DNA of 64,000 nucleotides from Gavia stellata (GCF_030936135.1 NW_026776880.1:1-64000), one strand, 5' to 3'; shown: positions 45,532 to 59,200, counted from the first letter of the stretch. Notes: generated by a model not told the origin, from the sequence alone. Numbers and translations: made by a program.

Positions 45532-46000
45532 TGTCACCGAAATCGGGAATGAAACCCCTTCACACTGGTCTATTAAAGAGCAGGCATTACTTCATTCGGC
45601 GCCGGGTGCGTGGGGGATCTCTCCAGCCAGCATGCACCCCGGGCTGAAATCATGACAGGGATTTAAAACAGGTGACAATGTTAGTTACGCCTACTGCTCC
45701 TACCCCTTAACTAACTATTGGTTAGTACCTTTCTTACTTCATCTTACAGATACAGTTCCAATTCCCTACGCATGCCCAGAGGGGAGGGGGCTTATTTGGG
45801 TTGGGGGCGTTTTCTAGCTAGGAGGTGTGGGTTTCACATGACAATGAGGCAGGTCAGCCTTAAAACAGTTTTGGCACTCTCTTCTATTTTCCTAGATTTT
45901 GACCTTGTGGTAATCCTCACCGTTAGTTAGTGGAGACAGTTTTTAACTGTAATTTTATGTCTAAATACCAGGTGCACGCATTACAAAGTATCTTCTTCAC
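45532..46000 (-). mobile_element. Solo LTR, same family as the ERV LTR at 7.8-8.4 kb
   Basis: The reverse complement matches the ERV 3' LTR over most of its length. Shared blocks include AGAAGATACTT, GCACCTGGTA, CCCAACCCA with AAGCCCCCT, ACCAATAGTTA, AAGGGGTAG, GGCGTAACTAAC and GTTTTAAAT. It ends GGTGACA at the 45532 side. The far end near 46000 does not match the first 50 or so bases of the ERV LTR, so that boundary is uncertain and no target duplication was found. It lies in the proposed first intron of the MROH-like gene, in the same orientation as the gene. Confidence 0.8.
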
Positions 46001-46241
46001 TCTGGGTTGGAAAGGGCAGAGCCAGCCATCAGAGGGGTCCCTCTCTCTCCAGCCAAGTCCCCCACAAAAAGCCAATTCAGGTGCCCAGCAAGCCCCTCTC
46101 CCTCGTCAGGGAGCTCCAGTCCAACGCCAGGCTCTAAAACCTGCTTCTGTCTCTCGTGGAGTGTCAGAGAAGTCCCCTCTTCCCCGCCCCGGGCTGGCCC
46201 TGCAGCCAAGGGAAGCACCTTCCCTGTTTGGAGGTACTTAC

Positions 46242-46367
46242 CAGGGCAGCTGCCTCTGCAGCTCTTGCTGCTGCCTGTTGGTCTCAGTGACGTGCTTGAA
46301 TATGTCCCAGCCTGCTTGATGCAGCTCCAGCCTTTCCAGGACCCGGACCGCTCCTGGAGAAAGGTGG
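46242..46367 (-). CDS. Candidate upstream exon of the MROH-like gene
   Basis: An acceptor (TGTTGCAG) and an excellent donor (GTAAGTACC) bound 126 bp. One frame reads LERLELHQAGWDIFKHVTET and then a Gln-rich coiled-coil-like stretch. It joins in phase to the exon ending at 44778 without a stop, so the protein may start further upstream than 44793. Alternatively this is a 5' UTR exon or belongs to another gene. The intron below it contains a solo LTR. Confidence 0.45.
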
Positions 46368-46595
46368 CTGCAACAGCAGGAAAAAGTCATCCCTCAGCTT
46401 CTGCTGGAGACCCCTTCTGCCTCCACGCCCGTCCGGCCTCTGCACCCACCCACTCCTCCGTCCACCCGCACTTTCGCCCCGTGGTGAGTTTTAGGCCTTG
46501 GCTGTGGGGGGAACCCTGGTCATGCCCATGTTAGGAGGAATTAGGTACACTTGCTTACTCTTTTATTACAGGAGCAACAAATCACACACACACAC

Positions 46596-46852
46596 AGAAT
46601 CACAGAATCACCAAGGTTGGAAAAGACCTGTAAGATCATCAAGTCCAACCATCAACAAAAAAAACCCCCAAAACAAACAAACAAAAAAACCCAACACACA
46701 TCACACACCGCCATGCCCACTAAGCCATGTCCCGCAATGCCACGTCCACACGTTCCTTGAACACCTCCAGTGAGGGTGACTCCACCACTTCCCCGGGCAG
46801 TTTATTCCAGTGTGTCACCATTCTCACAGTAAAGACATTTTTCCTAATGTAG
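46596..46852 (-). mobile_element. CR1 LINE 3' end fragment, minus strand
   Basis: The CR1 3' terminus is at the low end (AGAATCACAGAATCACCAAG, complement of the ATTCTGTG repeat), followed by GGTTGGAAAAGACCTGTAAG and the conserved 3' UTR up to TTTTTCCTAATGT. An A/C-rich insertion (about 46655-46690) interrupts it. A short CA repeat lies at its edge. Confidence 0.88.
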
Positions 46853-49065
46853 ATGAACAGCGGAAAAGCTTTGGAGAAAAGCACTTCTTCAAATCTGTTA
46901 TAAAGCTGTTATCTTTAAAAGCTACATACTTATTGGGAAGAGTTGAAGAGATGATTTAAAGGGAATATGTGAAGGAGAAAAAATAGTCTGTCAAGACTTA
47001 CACCTCCTGTGCTTTCTGCTGATTGTTGTATAGTGTGCAGCACTACATCAGTGATGACACCATGACACTGTGGTGCACTGTGCTGCAACTGGGGAAGAGC
47101 AGTCCCTGGGCACTGCAGACGGTTTTTTGCTATGCAGGATTATTACTGTGTTTCGATATGGTGTGGTTATGTGAGTAGGGAGAGAAATACCGGTTCAGTG
47201 TGGTACAGCCAGGGATGGAGGGAAAAGGAACGAGGTTCAGGGCAGGTCGGTCATGTGGGGATGAGGCAGTGGTTTGTTTGGGGGCTTAAAGATCTCTTCT
47301 GAGATGGAGATGGGGCTGTGTGTGCTGGAGACTGAGCTGAGGGATTCCTGTGAGTAGAGGGGGCAACTGATCGCAGTGTGAATCTTGGCTGCATTGGAAT
47401 TGAGTCTGGTGGTTTCCTGCATCAACAACCTTTTCTGCTGTCTTCTGGAGGTAAGAGCCAATTGAGGTGGAATCTCACTGTGACTGTTGGTGCTGAAGTT
47501 CTCATCATAGCCTAGTCGGAGAGCTCTGGAGGAGACAGGAGAGGTGTCTTCTTCCAAAAGTTTGGCAGCTTACTGATTTGCTTCCTCACAGTTTATATGG
47601 TACACAGGGCAGGCAGGAGACCATCTGATGCCTCAAGGCTTTTATGCACGACCAGGTGAAAGCCTTGTCCAGTGTCCGGAGACAACTTCACACAGCCACA
47701 GCTCCCGACGCGTGACGTGTGCCCAGATATCTCGGGACAGTTACTGGAATGTGGAGGGAAAATGGTGGTGGAAGTTTCCTGCTCTCTAGTAAATCCTTGT
47801 TATCGTCACATTGCTTGTTTTGCTTTTTCCCCTACTGTACATTTCCTGGTACCACCGCCATCATACACTTTTTCTGGGACTTACAAAATACTTTCCTTCT
47901 GTTTGTCCATGCCTGTGAGACTTCAGCTGCTCTGCCCTGTTGCACGGCTTAATTTGCTTCTCTCTGATCGTGCCTCTTAACTTATCTCTGAGGGCTTGAT
48001 GCGCTTCCGTATTTTTTCCTCTTTGTCTTTCTCTGCATCTGTGGGGTTTTTTTATTTTTATTATTTTACACTCCTGTGCAGTGGACACCTTTCTTCCCTT
48101 CCCTCTGAATGAGCTGGGGCATTTCCTTGTCCCTGTCTGTGCCATTCCCCGCTCTCCTTGGGTAAACGGAGTCTCTGTGGCCTCCCAAGTCCTCACGTTC
48201 CTTTGGTGGCTCTTGGGGCCTTAAGTTTCACCGAAAGCCTTTCTCTTGCTGGCAGCGTGTGGTTTCAGATGCATCTTTCCCTTTCTTGTCACTCCTCTGC
48301 CCCATCAGAAAGAAGGGTCACATAGATGTTTGGACAAGGTTCTGGAGCAAGTGTTTTCTCATGGTTATTCCTCAGAGCGCCCTCAGTCACGAGGCATTCC
48401 CATCACCCTCTTCTTCAGAGCTGGCCTGGTCTCAGACATTGATTGCAACTTTCTTTGCTCCTTAGTTTGGGTGCAAAACACCGCTGGGTACAAAAGAGAG
48501 GATGCTGCTCCCGGCAAGAGCTGTTGGTATCAAAGTCCCTTGCATGATGATAGATGCTGTGAAGGGTCTGTGTACTCCCTGTGTCCTGCCTCAACCCGTG
48601 TACACGGTGGTAGAAGTCCTGCCTTTTGCTGCTCTTGAGCTTTTGACTGTTAGTGGCCTCTCAGTGGAGTCTTTATTCTGAGTCCCACTCTTTGTTTTAC
48701 AACGGGTCTGCACTTGCACACTCCTGTCCTGGCTTGTGGGGTAGCTGCTGATCCTCTCTCATTGCAGCTGTGAGCAAGTGCTGGAGCCTTTTACTGGAAG
48801 AGCAGAAATGGATGGAGTGGAGCGATTCAAGACCGTCTTGGGTGGCCTGGAGAGTGGAAAAAAATTGATTTGGCAATAAAAACTGGCAATCTAACTTGGT
48901 TTTTTAGCTGCATGCAGTTTGACTGTCTGCAGGGGTAAATTCACCCCCACGCACGTTTAAGCAGTCATGCTTACAAGAAAAGCCAAGAAAGAAATCACCT
49001 TCATCAGGGGGAAGCATTCCTGCCTTTCTGTGAAATTTTATCCTTCAGACAGGTAAAAAAAAGAC
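46853..49065. other. Region with one candidate coding frame, otherwise unassigned
   Basis: Apart from the frame at 47237-47557, I recognise nothing. A 130-codon plus-strand frame at 48246-48638 resembles no family and its codon pattern is unremarkable. Confidence 0.4.
47237..47557 (-). CDS. Unidentified 106-codon open frame, possible exon
   Basis: The minus-strand frame ends in TGA at 47237-47239 and reads RALRLGYDENFSTNSHSE, LTSRRQQKRLLMQETTRL and QESLSSVSSTHSPISISEE. Its residue mix is Ser/Thr-rich and mildly basic, and many codons end in C, so it looks more like real coding sequence than the composition-driven frames nearby. No ATG opens it, and upstream is an AG-containing but pyrimidine-poor sequence, so it could be a last exon or a retrocopy fragment. 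I do not recognise the protein. Confidence 0.35.
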   Translation of the reverse strand: MEEDTSPVSSRALRLGYDENFSTNSHSEIPPQLALTSRRQQKRLLMQETTRLNSNAAKIHTAISCPLYSQESLSSVSSTHSPISISEEIFKPPNKPLPHPHMTDLP

Positions 49066-49089
49066 CCCTTTCTTATACATTGTAAGGTC

Positions 49090-49095
49090 TTTATT
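49090..49095 (-). terminator. Possible poly(A) signal of a minus-strand transcript
   Basis: The minus strand reads GTGCAATAAAGACCTTACA, with AATAAA followed about 25 bases later by a T-rich stretch. The AT-rich DNA above it would then be 3' UTR or introns of a gene reading from the right, but no coding exon supports this. Confidence 0.3.
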
Positions 49096-51523
49096 GCACT
49101 TGATTTTAACCACACACATTTATTTCAACTCAGACTAACGTCTTCATTTGCCAAATTATAAAGACTGAGGATTTCGGTGCCACAAAAATCTTACTTAGCA
49201 TCTGTATGGAAGCTCAGGCTGAACTAGCAAGTTACTCTCAAAACTCAGGGAAGGTTGTTTGCTTTTAGTTTGCATAGTAGATACCTGTATAAAAAGTCTT
49301 CTATGGGTAGGTATTTCCCGCAGCAAAAAATAGAAATTAAAAAGGAAAAAGAAAAACAACCTAAAAAAATCTAAAAAATACCCAGAACATTTGATGAACT
49401 TTATTCTTTGACTAATAGCTGTTGCTATAACTAAGATCGCGAGATGTTGTTTCCAAAACTTTCAGACATTTTTCAGTACAGTTAGCTAAGTTTCATTAAT
49501 CTGAGATTTGTTTATTTGTTTTGCAGCAGGTTTTATACTAATGTGTGTCTTTAAGAAAATTTCCAGGTTTTCTGTTTGGAAGGAATTGGGATTTGTACAG
49601 TCGCATAGGAAGGAACTGCAATGAAATTACTTCAGAAAGAATTGGTAAGTGGTTGTCATCCTCAGGCCTGGAGGTACTGAAAAACCAGCGCATCCTCTGC
49701 AATGTTAATTAGCTATCAATAATAAGCATAAAACTCATTTGTACAGAGGTGATTAAACCTGGCTGCGTACAGAAGCGGGCTGTGTTCCCAACAGCGGCCC
49801 CGCCACTGACTTCAGTCCTCCACCAAACTCCTTTTTTCTTCTCCACCGCAATAAAACTAGCCTTTCCTGTACTGCTGTAACCTTAGTTCCCCCTTACGGC
49901 ACATCCATTTCTCCCACCCAGAGAATAACCCGTTTCCCTCCATACGCCGTGGTCTCCCTACTGCAATAGGTGCTGGGGCCCAGAAGGTACCATAAAGGGG
50001 CAGTTCCCAATTCCCCAAACAATAAATGCAAATAACTGCTGGACAGCAATACACCACGGAAGGTGGTATGAAAGTTATTTTACTGCAGCCGCTACAGTAC
50101 GTCACCGTACGATGCTGAGCTAGAACACTGCAAGGGAATGGGAAATGGCTTGGAGAAAAACTCTTGTGATTGCCCCTAGAGCTTCAGCAAGAAAGGCAAA
50201 GATGAAAGGTGAGTTTTAAAAAGCACCTGCCATTTTTGACATAATTATCAGTCTGATGCAAAACACAATTTTTCACTGCCAACTGGAAACTCTTCAAGTG
50301 ATTCTGGATTCCAAGTAAGATGTACCTTCCGTCAAGATATATTGAGGATTTGATGAGTTTACTGTATAGCCACAATTCTTCAGATTATGATGGTTTATAT
50401 TGCTTTGCGTATGTGAAAGTCAATGAACTTTTTTGTCCCTTGCATGAAGTAGTCAAAACCTTTCTCCTTGTAAAAAAAATAAAATAAAATAAAAAAGGTT
50501 GTTGAAGTGATCAGAAAAGACTCTGCTCAGTTTTAAATATAGAATATACAATGGCCTAAACTCTGCAATAAAAAAATACTGTAACTCTTGATTTCCATGA
50601 CAGTAGAGCCAAACCGTTCACTTCACCTTACCATCAAAAGTCAGCAGTTTCCACACTTTCAAAACTATGTGTTGCAGGACGCACGCAGTGCTCTTCAGGG
50701 AGGACTCGCTCCCTGACTGATCGAGCAAGGCTTTTAACCAGCAGGATTACAATTCCACCTCTTAAAAGTTCAGTTTTCTTCCCCTGAATCCAAACTCATC
50801 TAACTAAAGAGGTCTTTCTTGCTAACAACAGCTTGAGGGCTTCTGAGGGCGCTTCCTGCTCCTCAATGTCTTTTTTTACCCCCCTCGACCACACTGTTCT
50901 GAGCAGAATTTTTTTATTTTTCTTTTTTAGCCTTTTGTCTACCCATCTCCTTGAGTCTCTGCTCAACAGGGCAGCTGAGCCCACAGACTTTGTCAGGTCC
51001 CTGCTGACACAACTCCTAAGGATACTGAGGATAATTAGTACAAAAATAAATGCTTTTCATGTAAAAAGATACTTCAGTGGTGCATTAATAAGTGATGTCT
51101 CACAATGCAGCTACGTGTTTAAAGTGTTGAATCTTGAATTGGTACAAAGAAAGCCTCTGAGGTGTCATGGAGTATATTAGTGTTCATGTGGACTGATAAT
51201 TACCCCATGGAACCTGATAATGAATCTGTTCGTTGCAAAACTAGTCCAGCAACTGATTAAATAAACCTAATCTACATTCTACTGCTAATTGGCTTTTCTT
51301 CTTTGCATGATGATGGAAAAAATTCAGTATAGAAATGGACAAAACCTTCACAAAGTGAGCATGCCAGGAACAGACCGAAGGGGAAAGAGGGAGGAGAAAT
51401 TTTCTTTCCAATGTTATGAGACATTCACGAGGTTGTCTTTTTTTAACTCCATTTGATGACTTGCACATCCTGATAATAAATGCTAATTTATTGAAGGCTT
51501 CCTGAGACAATGGGGAAAAAAAA

Positions 51524-51676
51524 AAAATACTTACCAGATTTGATCAGACACAGAAACACTAAGGTAAATATAAAACTATGTAACAACAGCAAAAGAAGAA
51601 CCCAAACAACAAACACCACAGGTTTTCTTGGAAACCGGAATTTATCTAACAACAGTAAATTCATTCCCAGAGAGAA
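51524..51676 (-). CDS. Weak candidate first exon with a membrane span
   Basis: The minus-strand frame from ATG (51674-51676) reads MNLLLLDKFRFPRKP and then a strongly hydrophobic VVFVVWVLLLLLLHSFIFTL, followed by a donor-like GTAAGTATT. A short basic N-terminus and then a single span would suit a type II membrane protein. There is no homology support, and T-rich DNA makes hydrophobic frames by chance. Confidence 0.15.
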
Positions 51677-54600
51677 AGTAAGATGGTGACAACTAGGGAA
51701 TGCACACAGAAGCATACGGAGCAATTACCAGACACAGGAGTTCATACATGCATCCTTTCATCTAGCAAAGACATGGGACATGGTTTTTCCTGTTGTTATA
51801 AGGCAATATATTTGGTTTGTGACACTTGAATTTTTGAAAGGTTTATGCTAGCTCATTGGAAGACAATACTGAAGCTGTGCTTTGCATTCCCCTAACGGAA
51901 ATGAAGTGAAAGGATTTGCACATGTATTATGAGGCAGAACTTTGAACAATGACTTTGAACGCTGTCTTATCGTGGGCTTTGGTGACTTTTTTGCAAGATA
52001 ATAATTTTTGCAATGATTATTAGAGGACTCAAAACTCAGTAGATTTATTTCTTTTCCCTCCTGGTCTGGGAACTTGTAAAGCAGTTTACTCCATCACTGT
52101 CATGGGCACTGAATCGGACTCAACAGGTAGCACTTCACAAGCAAATTTCTGCCCAGGGAAGCAATACCTAATCTAAGGTGCAGATCACAGGCTGTTAACT
52201 TAGCTCTGTGTCCGCGCTTCAGCAGCGGTGAGGCAGTTTAGCCCACACTTACCACTCACCTACCGCAGGATTAAGCATTCAGAATAGCTCACGTGCTGCA
52301 AAAACATCCAAAGTTTGTTTACTCTGAACTACGAGTTTCTGCCTCCTCTACAAAGTTGCAGAAGCACCTCACAAGCATTTGATACCAGAGGCACTGATGT
52401 TTATATGACCTTAGCTGTGATCCTAGACCTAATAAGGCCATGATAGCAATCAATTACAGTAGCTCATTGGTGGCACTGCAAAAGTGACACTCACAAAACC
52501 AGGCAACCACCAATGAAGATCGTCGCACCTTGTGGCAAAGCTCGGTCGGTTACAGGCAGCACCCAGCTGACCGAGAAGGGACTCTCACAACATTTCACCC
52601 TATATGCACACCCAGAGAGGACCATGAGATGACCTTTGGCTCTGCTTGGAAGACCTGCAGCTTCGGGGGAATTTACACTGTCTGTGCAAATGGCAGAACT
52701 GCAAACCAGGTTTTTACAAGTGTATAAACTGTAATTATACAGCACTGTGCCCAGCCTGGAGCAGATTTAATAATATTATTAATACTGCCATGAGTCAGAC
52801 CAACTCTCAGAGGGCATAGTGTAAACCTTGATATTGTTCTTCAGGAAAATAAATTGCTTCTCTGGTAACAAAGAGATCCATTAATTTTGCTGGCCTTTTC
52901 CATCTCTGCACACCAAAGACCATAAACAAAGCTCACGCTGTACGGATTCTTCATTGCCAATCTATCCAACTGCTTTAGAGCGTCGAAGGGAAAGAAGCTT
53001 GGAAAGGAAATATGATTCTAACCTCAGTAAATTCATGGATAGATGCCAGCTAAAGGTAAGTAATTGCGCAAGACTGAACAAAAATATTATTCTTACCAGT
53101 TACATGAAATGCTTTACTTTAGGGGTCAGCTGAATAGACGTCTTGCCCTGTAAAGCAGGACTTCTTCAAGCTACTGCTTCTGAATAATTCATACTTCAAC
53201 TTTGTTCTAGAGTCATTAATATTCCTTCTCATGTTCATTGAAAAATTAAAAAGCAAATTAAAAAAAAAAAGATGGTGTTGGACTAAAAATAGTCCTTTGG
53301 CCTATGTAGTGGCTACCATCAAAAAACCCTCAGCAATCAGCATTCTGTTCCTTTTGCTACACACACTGGAGGTTCAACACCTACAGTGCAGTAAATTTTG
53401 ATCTTTAAAAAAACCAAAACACTGGTGCGAGTAACTTCAGACAAATCATTCTGAGGAGCGTATTGGCTACTATCAGCTTCTATATAACCTGACATCGTAG
53501 TTAAAGTCTTACAGCATCACGGACTCAGATGGGTCTCGTCTACGTGGTGCAATGCAGCCGTTTCACATCACGCAGAAGTCGCCAACCTATCTCTGAACGA
53601 GGTCCTCTGCCCAGGCTGCTTTGTCAGATCAGAGCATCGCAGGAGTCCACTGCCAGCCCCTGGCTAGTCCAGATGCTCAGGCTTCTCTGCACTTTATCAC
53701 ACTGCTTTTTGCAGCACAAATGTAATACATTTATTTACTAGCTGAATCTTTTTAGGTACCATCTATATCTTCTAAAGGAATCATCATTTACAAGTCAGGT
53801 AAAGATTTGAGGTACCAAGGTAAAACTTTGAGTTCAAACATCCTTCTTCCACTTCAGTTTATCAAAATTGCTACAGCACTCCAAATAGATAAACAGCAAA
53901 GAGCCGGTAGTTTATCAACAGAACCGGTTTCTTATTTCATAGATCAGATTTCTCAAAGTGCAGTTTGACACAAAAAAGCCAAAAAGCAAACACAAAAAGC
54001 CGACACCTGAACAGATTGTAGCTTATGAAGTTAAACGAATACATTTGGCAACTCAGCACCTAAATCACTAGTCAGATTTTTCCTAGCCTAGACACGCTCC
54101 TTGGCAGACACTGCTTTGTCTCCCAGCACAGCGTATGTGCCTGACGAAGGGCAGGAACGCATACAGAGCTGGATTCCTTTCATCTGTGAGAGCTGTATCA
54201 GGAAAATTCTATGATCTGCATTATACCTTAAGATAACCAGACAAAAAGCAAGGTAACGACCAAACAGCGGTTATTAATAATTTCTGCCTCACTGCCTCTG
54301 TACTGGGCACTCCATCAGATCTGTGCAGATACAATGGGGTCATACTCTTGTCACCCTGCATAGGCCGCATACTCAGCTGGACAGTAACTTGTGGTAGCCC
54401 AGTTTCCTTAAAATGACACTAAGCCCAAGCCAAATTAATGTAAAATTTAAAGAAAAGCATTTATTCACAAAGTCAAAAACAAACAACACAGTTACAAAGG
54501 GTTATCAAATGCCAACATGTAGAAGTGCAAAAAAAAGAAGTGTAAGTCAGTACAACAAGGTTAAATATGGAACATCTCTCCCCTTCCCTTTCACACCTGA

Positions 54601-55154
54601 TTTGCTGCTGTTACAAGCTGAATATCAAGGCTCCAGTCTTGCTACACCTTACAAATCAGGCTGCAGCTGTTAGGAAGTGATTCTCCAGTAGAGAGAAATC
54701 ACCTCTGTTGGAGGTGCACGTGCCCTGCAAGACCCAGTCTTCTCCCAGAAGTTTCCCAAAGGGTCCAGACAGACTTATACCACCTCCCTGAAGCTTGTTC
54801 CAGCCCTCCCTTATCCAGAAGGCACACTAATCACACACCTTGATTACAATAAGCCCTGTCTTACCTCCTTGAGATTGTACTGGTTATTAAACCAGAGCCT
54901 GTACTGTTAACCTGTGCAAAAGCAATTGATCAACTGCTGTATATTAGACACAATTTCAGCTGGTCCTAAAATGAATAAAACAACTGTGGGAGATTCTGAA
55001 ACTCGCTAAGAGTATCATCTGAATCAACCAAGCACAGTGGCAGCAGTGCTTGGTGACCCTGCTCAAGCATATTTGCAGCGGGACCCTGAGGCCAGACAAA
55101 GCAGGAAACCGTAACGTGCAGGTTGGCAAAAGACTACGAGGCACAGGACGGCAA

Positions 55155-55211
55155 GGATGAGTAAGGCAGAGAGGATGAGTAAGGCAGAGAGGATGAGTAA
55201 GGCAGAGAGGA
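55155..55211. repeat. 18-bp tandem repeat, three units
   Basis: GGATGAGTAAGGCAGAGA is repeated three times without change, plus GGA. Confidence 0.9.
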
Positions 55212-56104
55212 TAGCAAGAACCTCCACACTTAGAGCCTAAACCTCCCCCGTCTCCTGGTCGGAGGAAGCAGAACAGAGAGCGTGTCCTGCAATGAACAAG
55301 GGAAGTCATGATCTTAATGTCAATACTCAATGTTCTCTTAATGTCAATGTCAATCCGGAGGGGTAATACCTAGTGATTCAATTGGTTCTCCCTTTTCTTA
55401 TTCTGAAATACATGAATCAAAGGTCATGTATCAATATCAGTCAGGAAATTAATTCTTCTGCTTCACCCACCACAGAGACGCACATCTCCATTATACCAAG
55501 CAGCAGTTCTCCTGTAAGGAAGGGGAGTTGGCACCATCTTTCATCAAGAAATTACAAAGCTCTCAGCTGCCCCTTTTTGTGATTCATTGCGCATGTTCCA
55601 GTGTGAAATGAGCCTTACGTTGACCTTTATCCCTACCCTAACTGATGCATTAAGGGATCTACTTAGTGCAAGCATTTACATGAGAAAAAACATTGCTCTT
55701 TAGTGCCTCTTGATTAAAACCAGACCGTAGCAACACACAGTCTTTTCAGGGACTAGTGACTAATGCTTCCTCTTCCAAAAAATCTTTCTCCTAAGGTCTG
55801 TAACAAGCCTGAATGGAATAATGTGTCAAGTCCCTTCTCAAAGGTGCTTCTTCAGGGTATTTCGAGAGCAAAACACGGACAGATCAGGAAAAGCAATTCC
55901 ACAATTTACCAAATTTCAGAGAGACTCAGCCCTTGTAGGAAACAAGCAGTTTGCCACTGTATCAAAGCTAGAACTGCACCATCTAGTCCTACATACCTCT
56001 TACCACGGTTTTCTTTCGTTTAGCACATAAAATGTGGCATAAAGCGTACATGACCTTTCTAGTTACAGTTCTCAACTGCGTCCACAGAAAAAGACGACAG
56101 TCGC

Positions 56105-56255
56105 TTGCAAAATAAACATATAAAAATAAAATGTATTTTATAACTATATATATGCATTTTACAATATATATAATAATGGATTTTATATACATTTTTATAT
56201 CTATTAAAAAATATATATGAAATAAAACTAACATAAAAAATAAACATATAAAACT
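56105..56255. repeat. AT-rich low-complexity stretch
   Basis: Almost only A and T with many TATATA blocks. No genes. Confidence 0.8.
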
Positions 56256-59200
56256 CGCAAAAAATCAAGAGGACTTACAGGATCAGTCAGTTCTGGCAAG
56301 CTCGCTTGATAGGTGAGAGGTCTACAGTCACGAGTATTATTCACCAAGACACAAGGAAGAAACATTGGTCCCAAATCGTCCCCATCGAGCACATCTACTG
56401 TCAGGCTGGTTGTACTTGTCCTTCGCTCATTAAGATTCTGTCCTCAGTCCTGTGGAGCAAACGAGTTACATCTGGTGAGACTTTCTGAACTCAGAATCTA
56501 CAAAAAAGTCTGAAGTTAAAGCGAAGGGCAAAACATATAAGCACCATAATTATCCAGGTTCTAGGAAATAGCTAATTACAGAAACTTCCGCCTCCGAGCT
56601 ACAGCCTTTAATTTCATAAAGGCTCAGAAATACAATTAAGAGGTAAAAATTTACCTCTTGAATTAAGAAATGGTGTGAGACATCTATTACTCAGAAATAA
56701 TACAGTTTTGAGAAATTAATTCTCAGGAAATGTGTGAGATGAAGATACATGTCTTGTTAAATATATATAAAAATGGAGCATATTTGTAGGAGATAGAGAG
56801 TGCCTTGTGCCTTACTTAAAATCTGAAATGTACTCTTATGCTGCCTTGTGTAGCTCTACCGGATCCTATCTGTAAGTAAAAGGACTTTCACTTACAGAAA
56901 CGGAAAGCATAAGCAGTAACAGCTACTTTTCTAATTGGCAGTGGGAAGGCCATGGACTGTAATGCTCAATCCACCTCTGCATGCCACAATTTAGGAAAGA
57001 TTTAGCACCTCCTTCCCCACCTCCCACCCCCCACCCCCCCTCAAAAAAAATAACCAGCCAGAGGACAGCAATGAGATTGATCTAAGATCTCCAAACTGTA
57101 CTCCATGTGGAAAGCTGATTTGTCTAGAGAATGAGTTATACTGCTCATGGTTTAAAGGTTGAAGAACACTTCTGTCCACAATAAAGCAGCTACAATGCTG
57201 CATCCCAAAAAAGTCTCCATGCTGCGTGACAGGTTCTTTTCAATCTATCATGGTTTCACTTTGTTTGTTTGTTTGTTTGTTTTGGGTTTTTTTAACTCTT
57301 TGGGTACACAAGACACCATTGACTACTGCAACTTCTTTATTGTCTCTTTTTTCTCTTTCCAGATGGTACAGAATAAAACTATACTTTCCTGAATTGTGGG
57401 AACCACCCGGATTATTTTTATACGCTGAACAATGTACACGCTAGCAACAGTTCACCGTTCCTTTCTTTCTTCTTTTGTTATCATAGCAAAAAACCAGCAT
57501 GACTCTCCAATACTTTTTTTAAAATAGTCAAAAATATTTCCATTTTCATGAAGCAACTGTTGTGATAGCTTTTCTTTACAAAAAGAAAATCTTGCGGAGG
57601 GAGTATGGGCCATTAGCTAAGTCTTGCCCTCCTATCCTAGAATAACACTGACAGAAAAAAGCAATTTTTTTTAAGTATTTATGCTGTTTAATATCGTCAT
57701 CTGCGTAAGACGAATAGGTCATTGCTCTGAATCAGACTGGGTACTTACATTTTTTTTCCTATTTTGGAGTCCACTCAGTTCTTGGAACCCCTTTACCTTT
57801 ACAGTTACTAAATACGTGAATTTCTGAATTCAGTTTTCTTCATGGTCAATGATGAAAAACAGTAACAGCTACAAGGAGCAGCCTTCATCATCAACCAATC
57901 TTTTCTACATTCCCCCAATATGTGCTCTTGAGTAATACTGGGTCAAAGCACAGAGTTATTGATTTCATAAGAAAACACATGGCCTTGCAAGACATTTCCA
58001 TCATGCAAGCTGCCCTATGATAAAAAAACACGATACAGAGGCTATCAGCACAGCTCTAGTCCCAAACCCAGTACCACAAAGGTGACAATTTACTGTCTAA
58101 GGACATATATTCAAAGGAACGAACAAATTAAGATGAGATTGCTTTGTTGTACTGCCACCATGGATCCCAAGCTGTGCCTTCACCAGTTGCTCCCCCAGCG
58201 TGACAGACTTCCCTCCTCACGCGAGGTGTTCGCACTGCTGCATGCCATGCCCGTCTCTTGAAAACCACGACCTGCTCAACTACCCCAGTTACTTTTCTAG
58301 GAGTGCTGTGTCTCATGAAACTCACAGCTCTGACATCAAAGGAAAAGAGCAGAATAAATGCAGAATAAATTATTGGTAAAACAACAAGGCAAATCAGTTC
58401 TGAGCCTTCACGTATTCCTTTTCAAGAGATCAGCAAGTTACGTTACCCGGGTAAAACGACTTGTTCCAACAGCCGTAACTGTGTGGGCCAGGAGCATCTT
58501 TAAATATATCTGAGTGCGAGAAGCACCGAGACATCCTCGGAGCCTGTCTTCTATTGGGGGAATGCTGAACATGCCACAAAATATGTAGGGAAGTGGATTG
58601 TAAAATGTATTTACAATTCTGTATCAGCAGGATGACAGTAATATAAATGTGTGAATTCAGGAGCAAGCTATCTAAAGTTGCTTCAGAGCATTCTCATTTT
58701 CCCACAAACAAAGTAGTGTCACAACAGAGGTAAACAACAGAGGAGAAGTTTTCGTTTCGGCTATTGTCGGAAGGACAAAAAGGGAAAAAAGCTTTCACAG
58801 CCTTCAAGGGCACCAAAAAACTTCCCTGATGACAGATACATAAGATACAGTTTAAACATCACTCTTCTCCGTATGCATTATCCACTGCCAGCCACTCTAT
58901 CAAAACCTCCACATACACTTGCAAGACAACTTGAAAGAAAAATCATACCTTCATAGAAAAATGCATTTCAAACCTGAAGGATACAACTAAATTATATCCA
59001 TTAAACTCATTTGAGATCAAATTAGCATCGCTAGATTTGTTAGAAAATGAACACTTAGTGACACCAGAAGGCACTTTTCTGCATGGGCTGTACTATGAAT
59101 TTGAAACTTGCTCCTTGTGCCAAAAAGGTTGTCTTGTTACACACACTGAGCAAGCTTTTTTAACCAGTAATAATATGTCTAAGCTTTCAGCAACCGAGAT

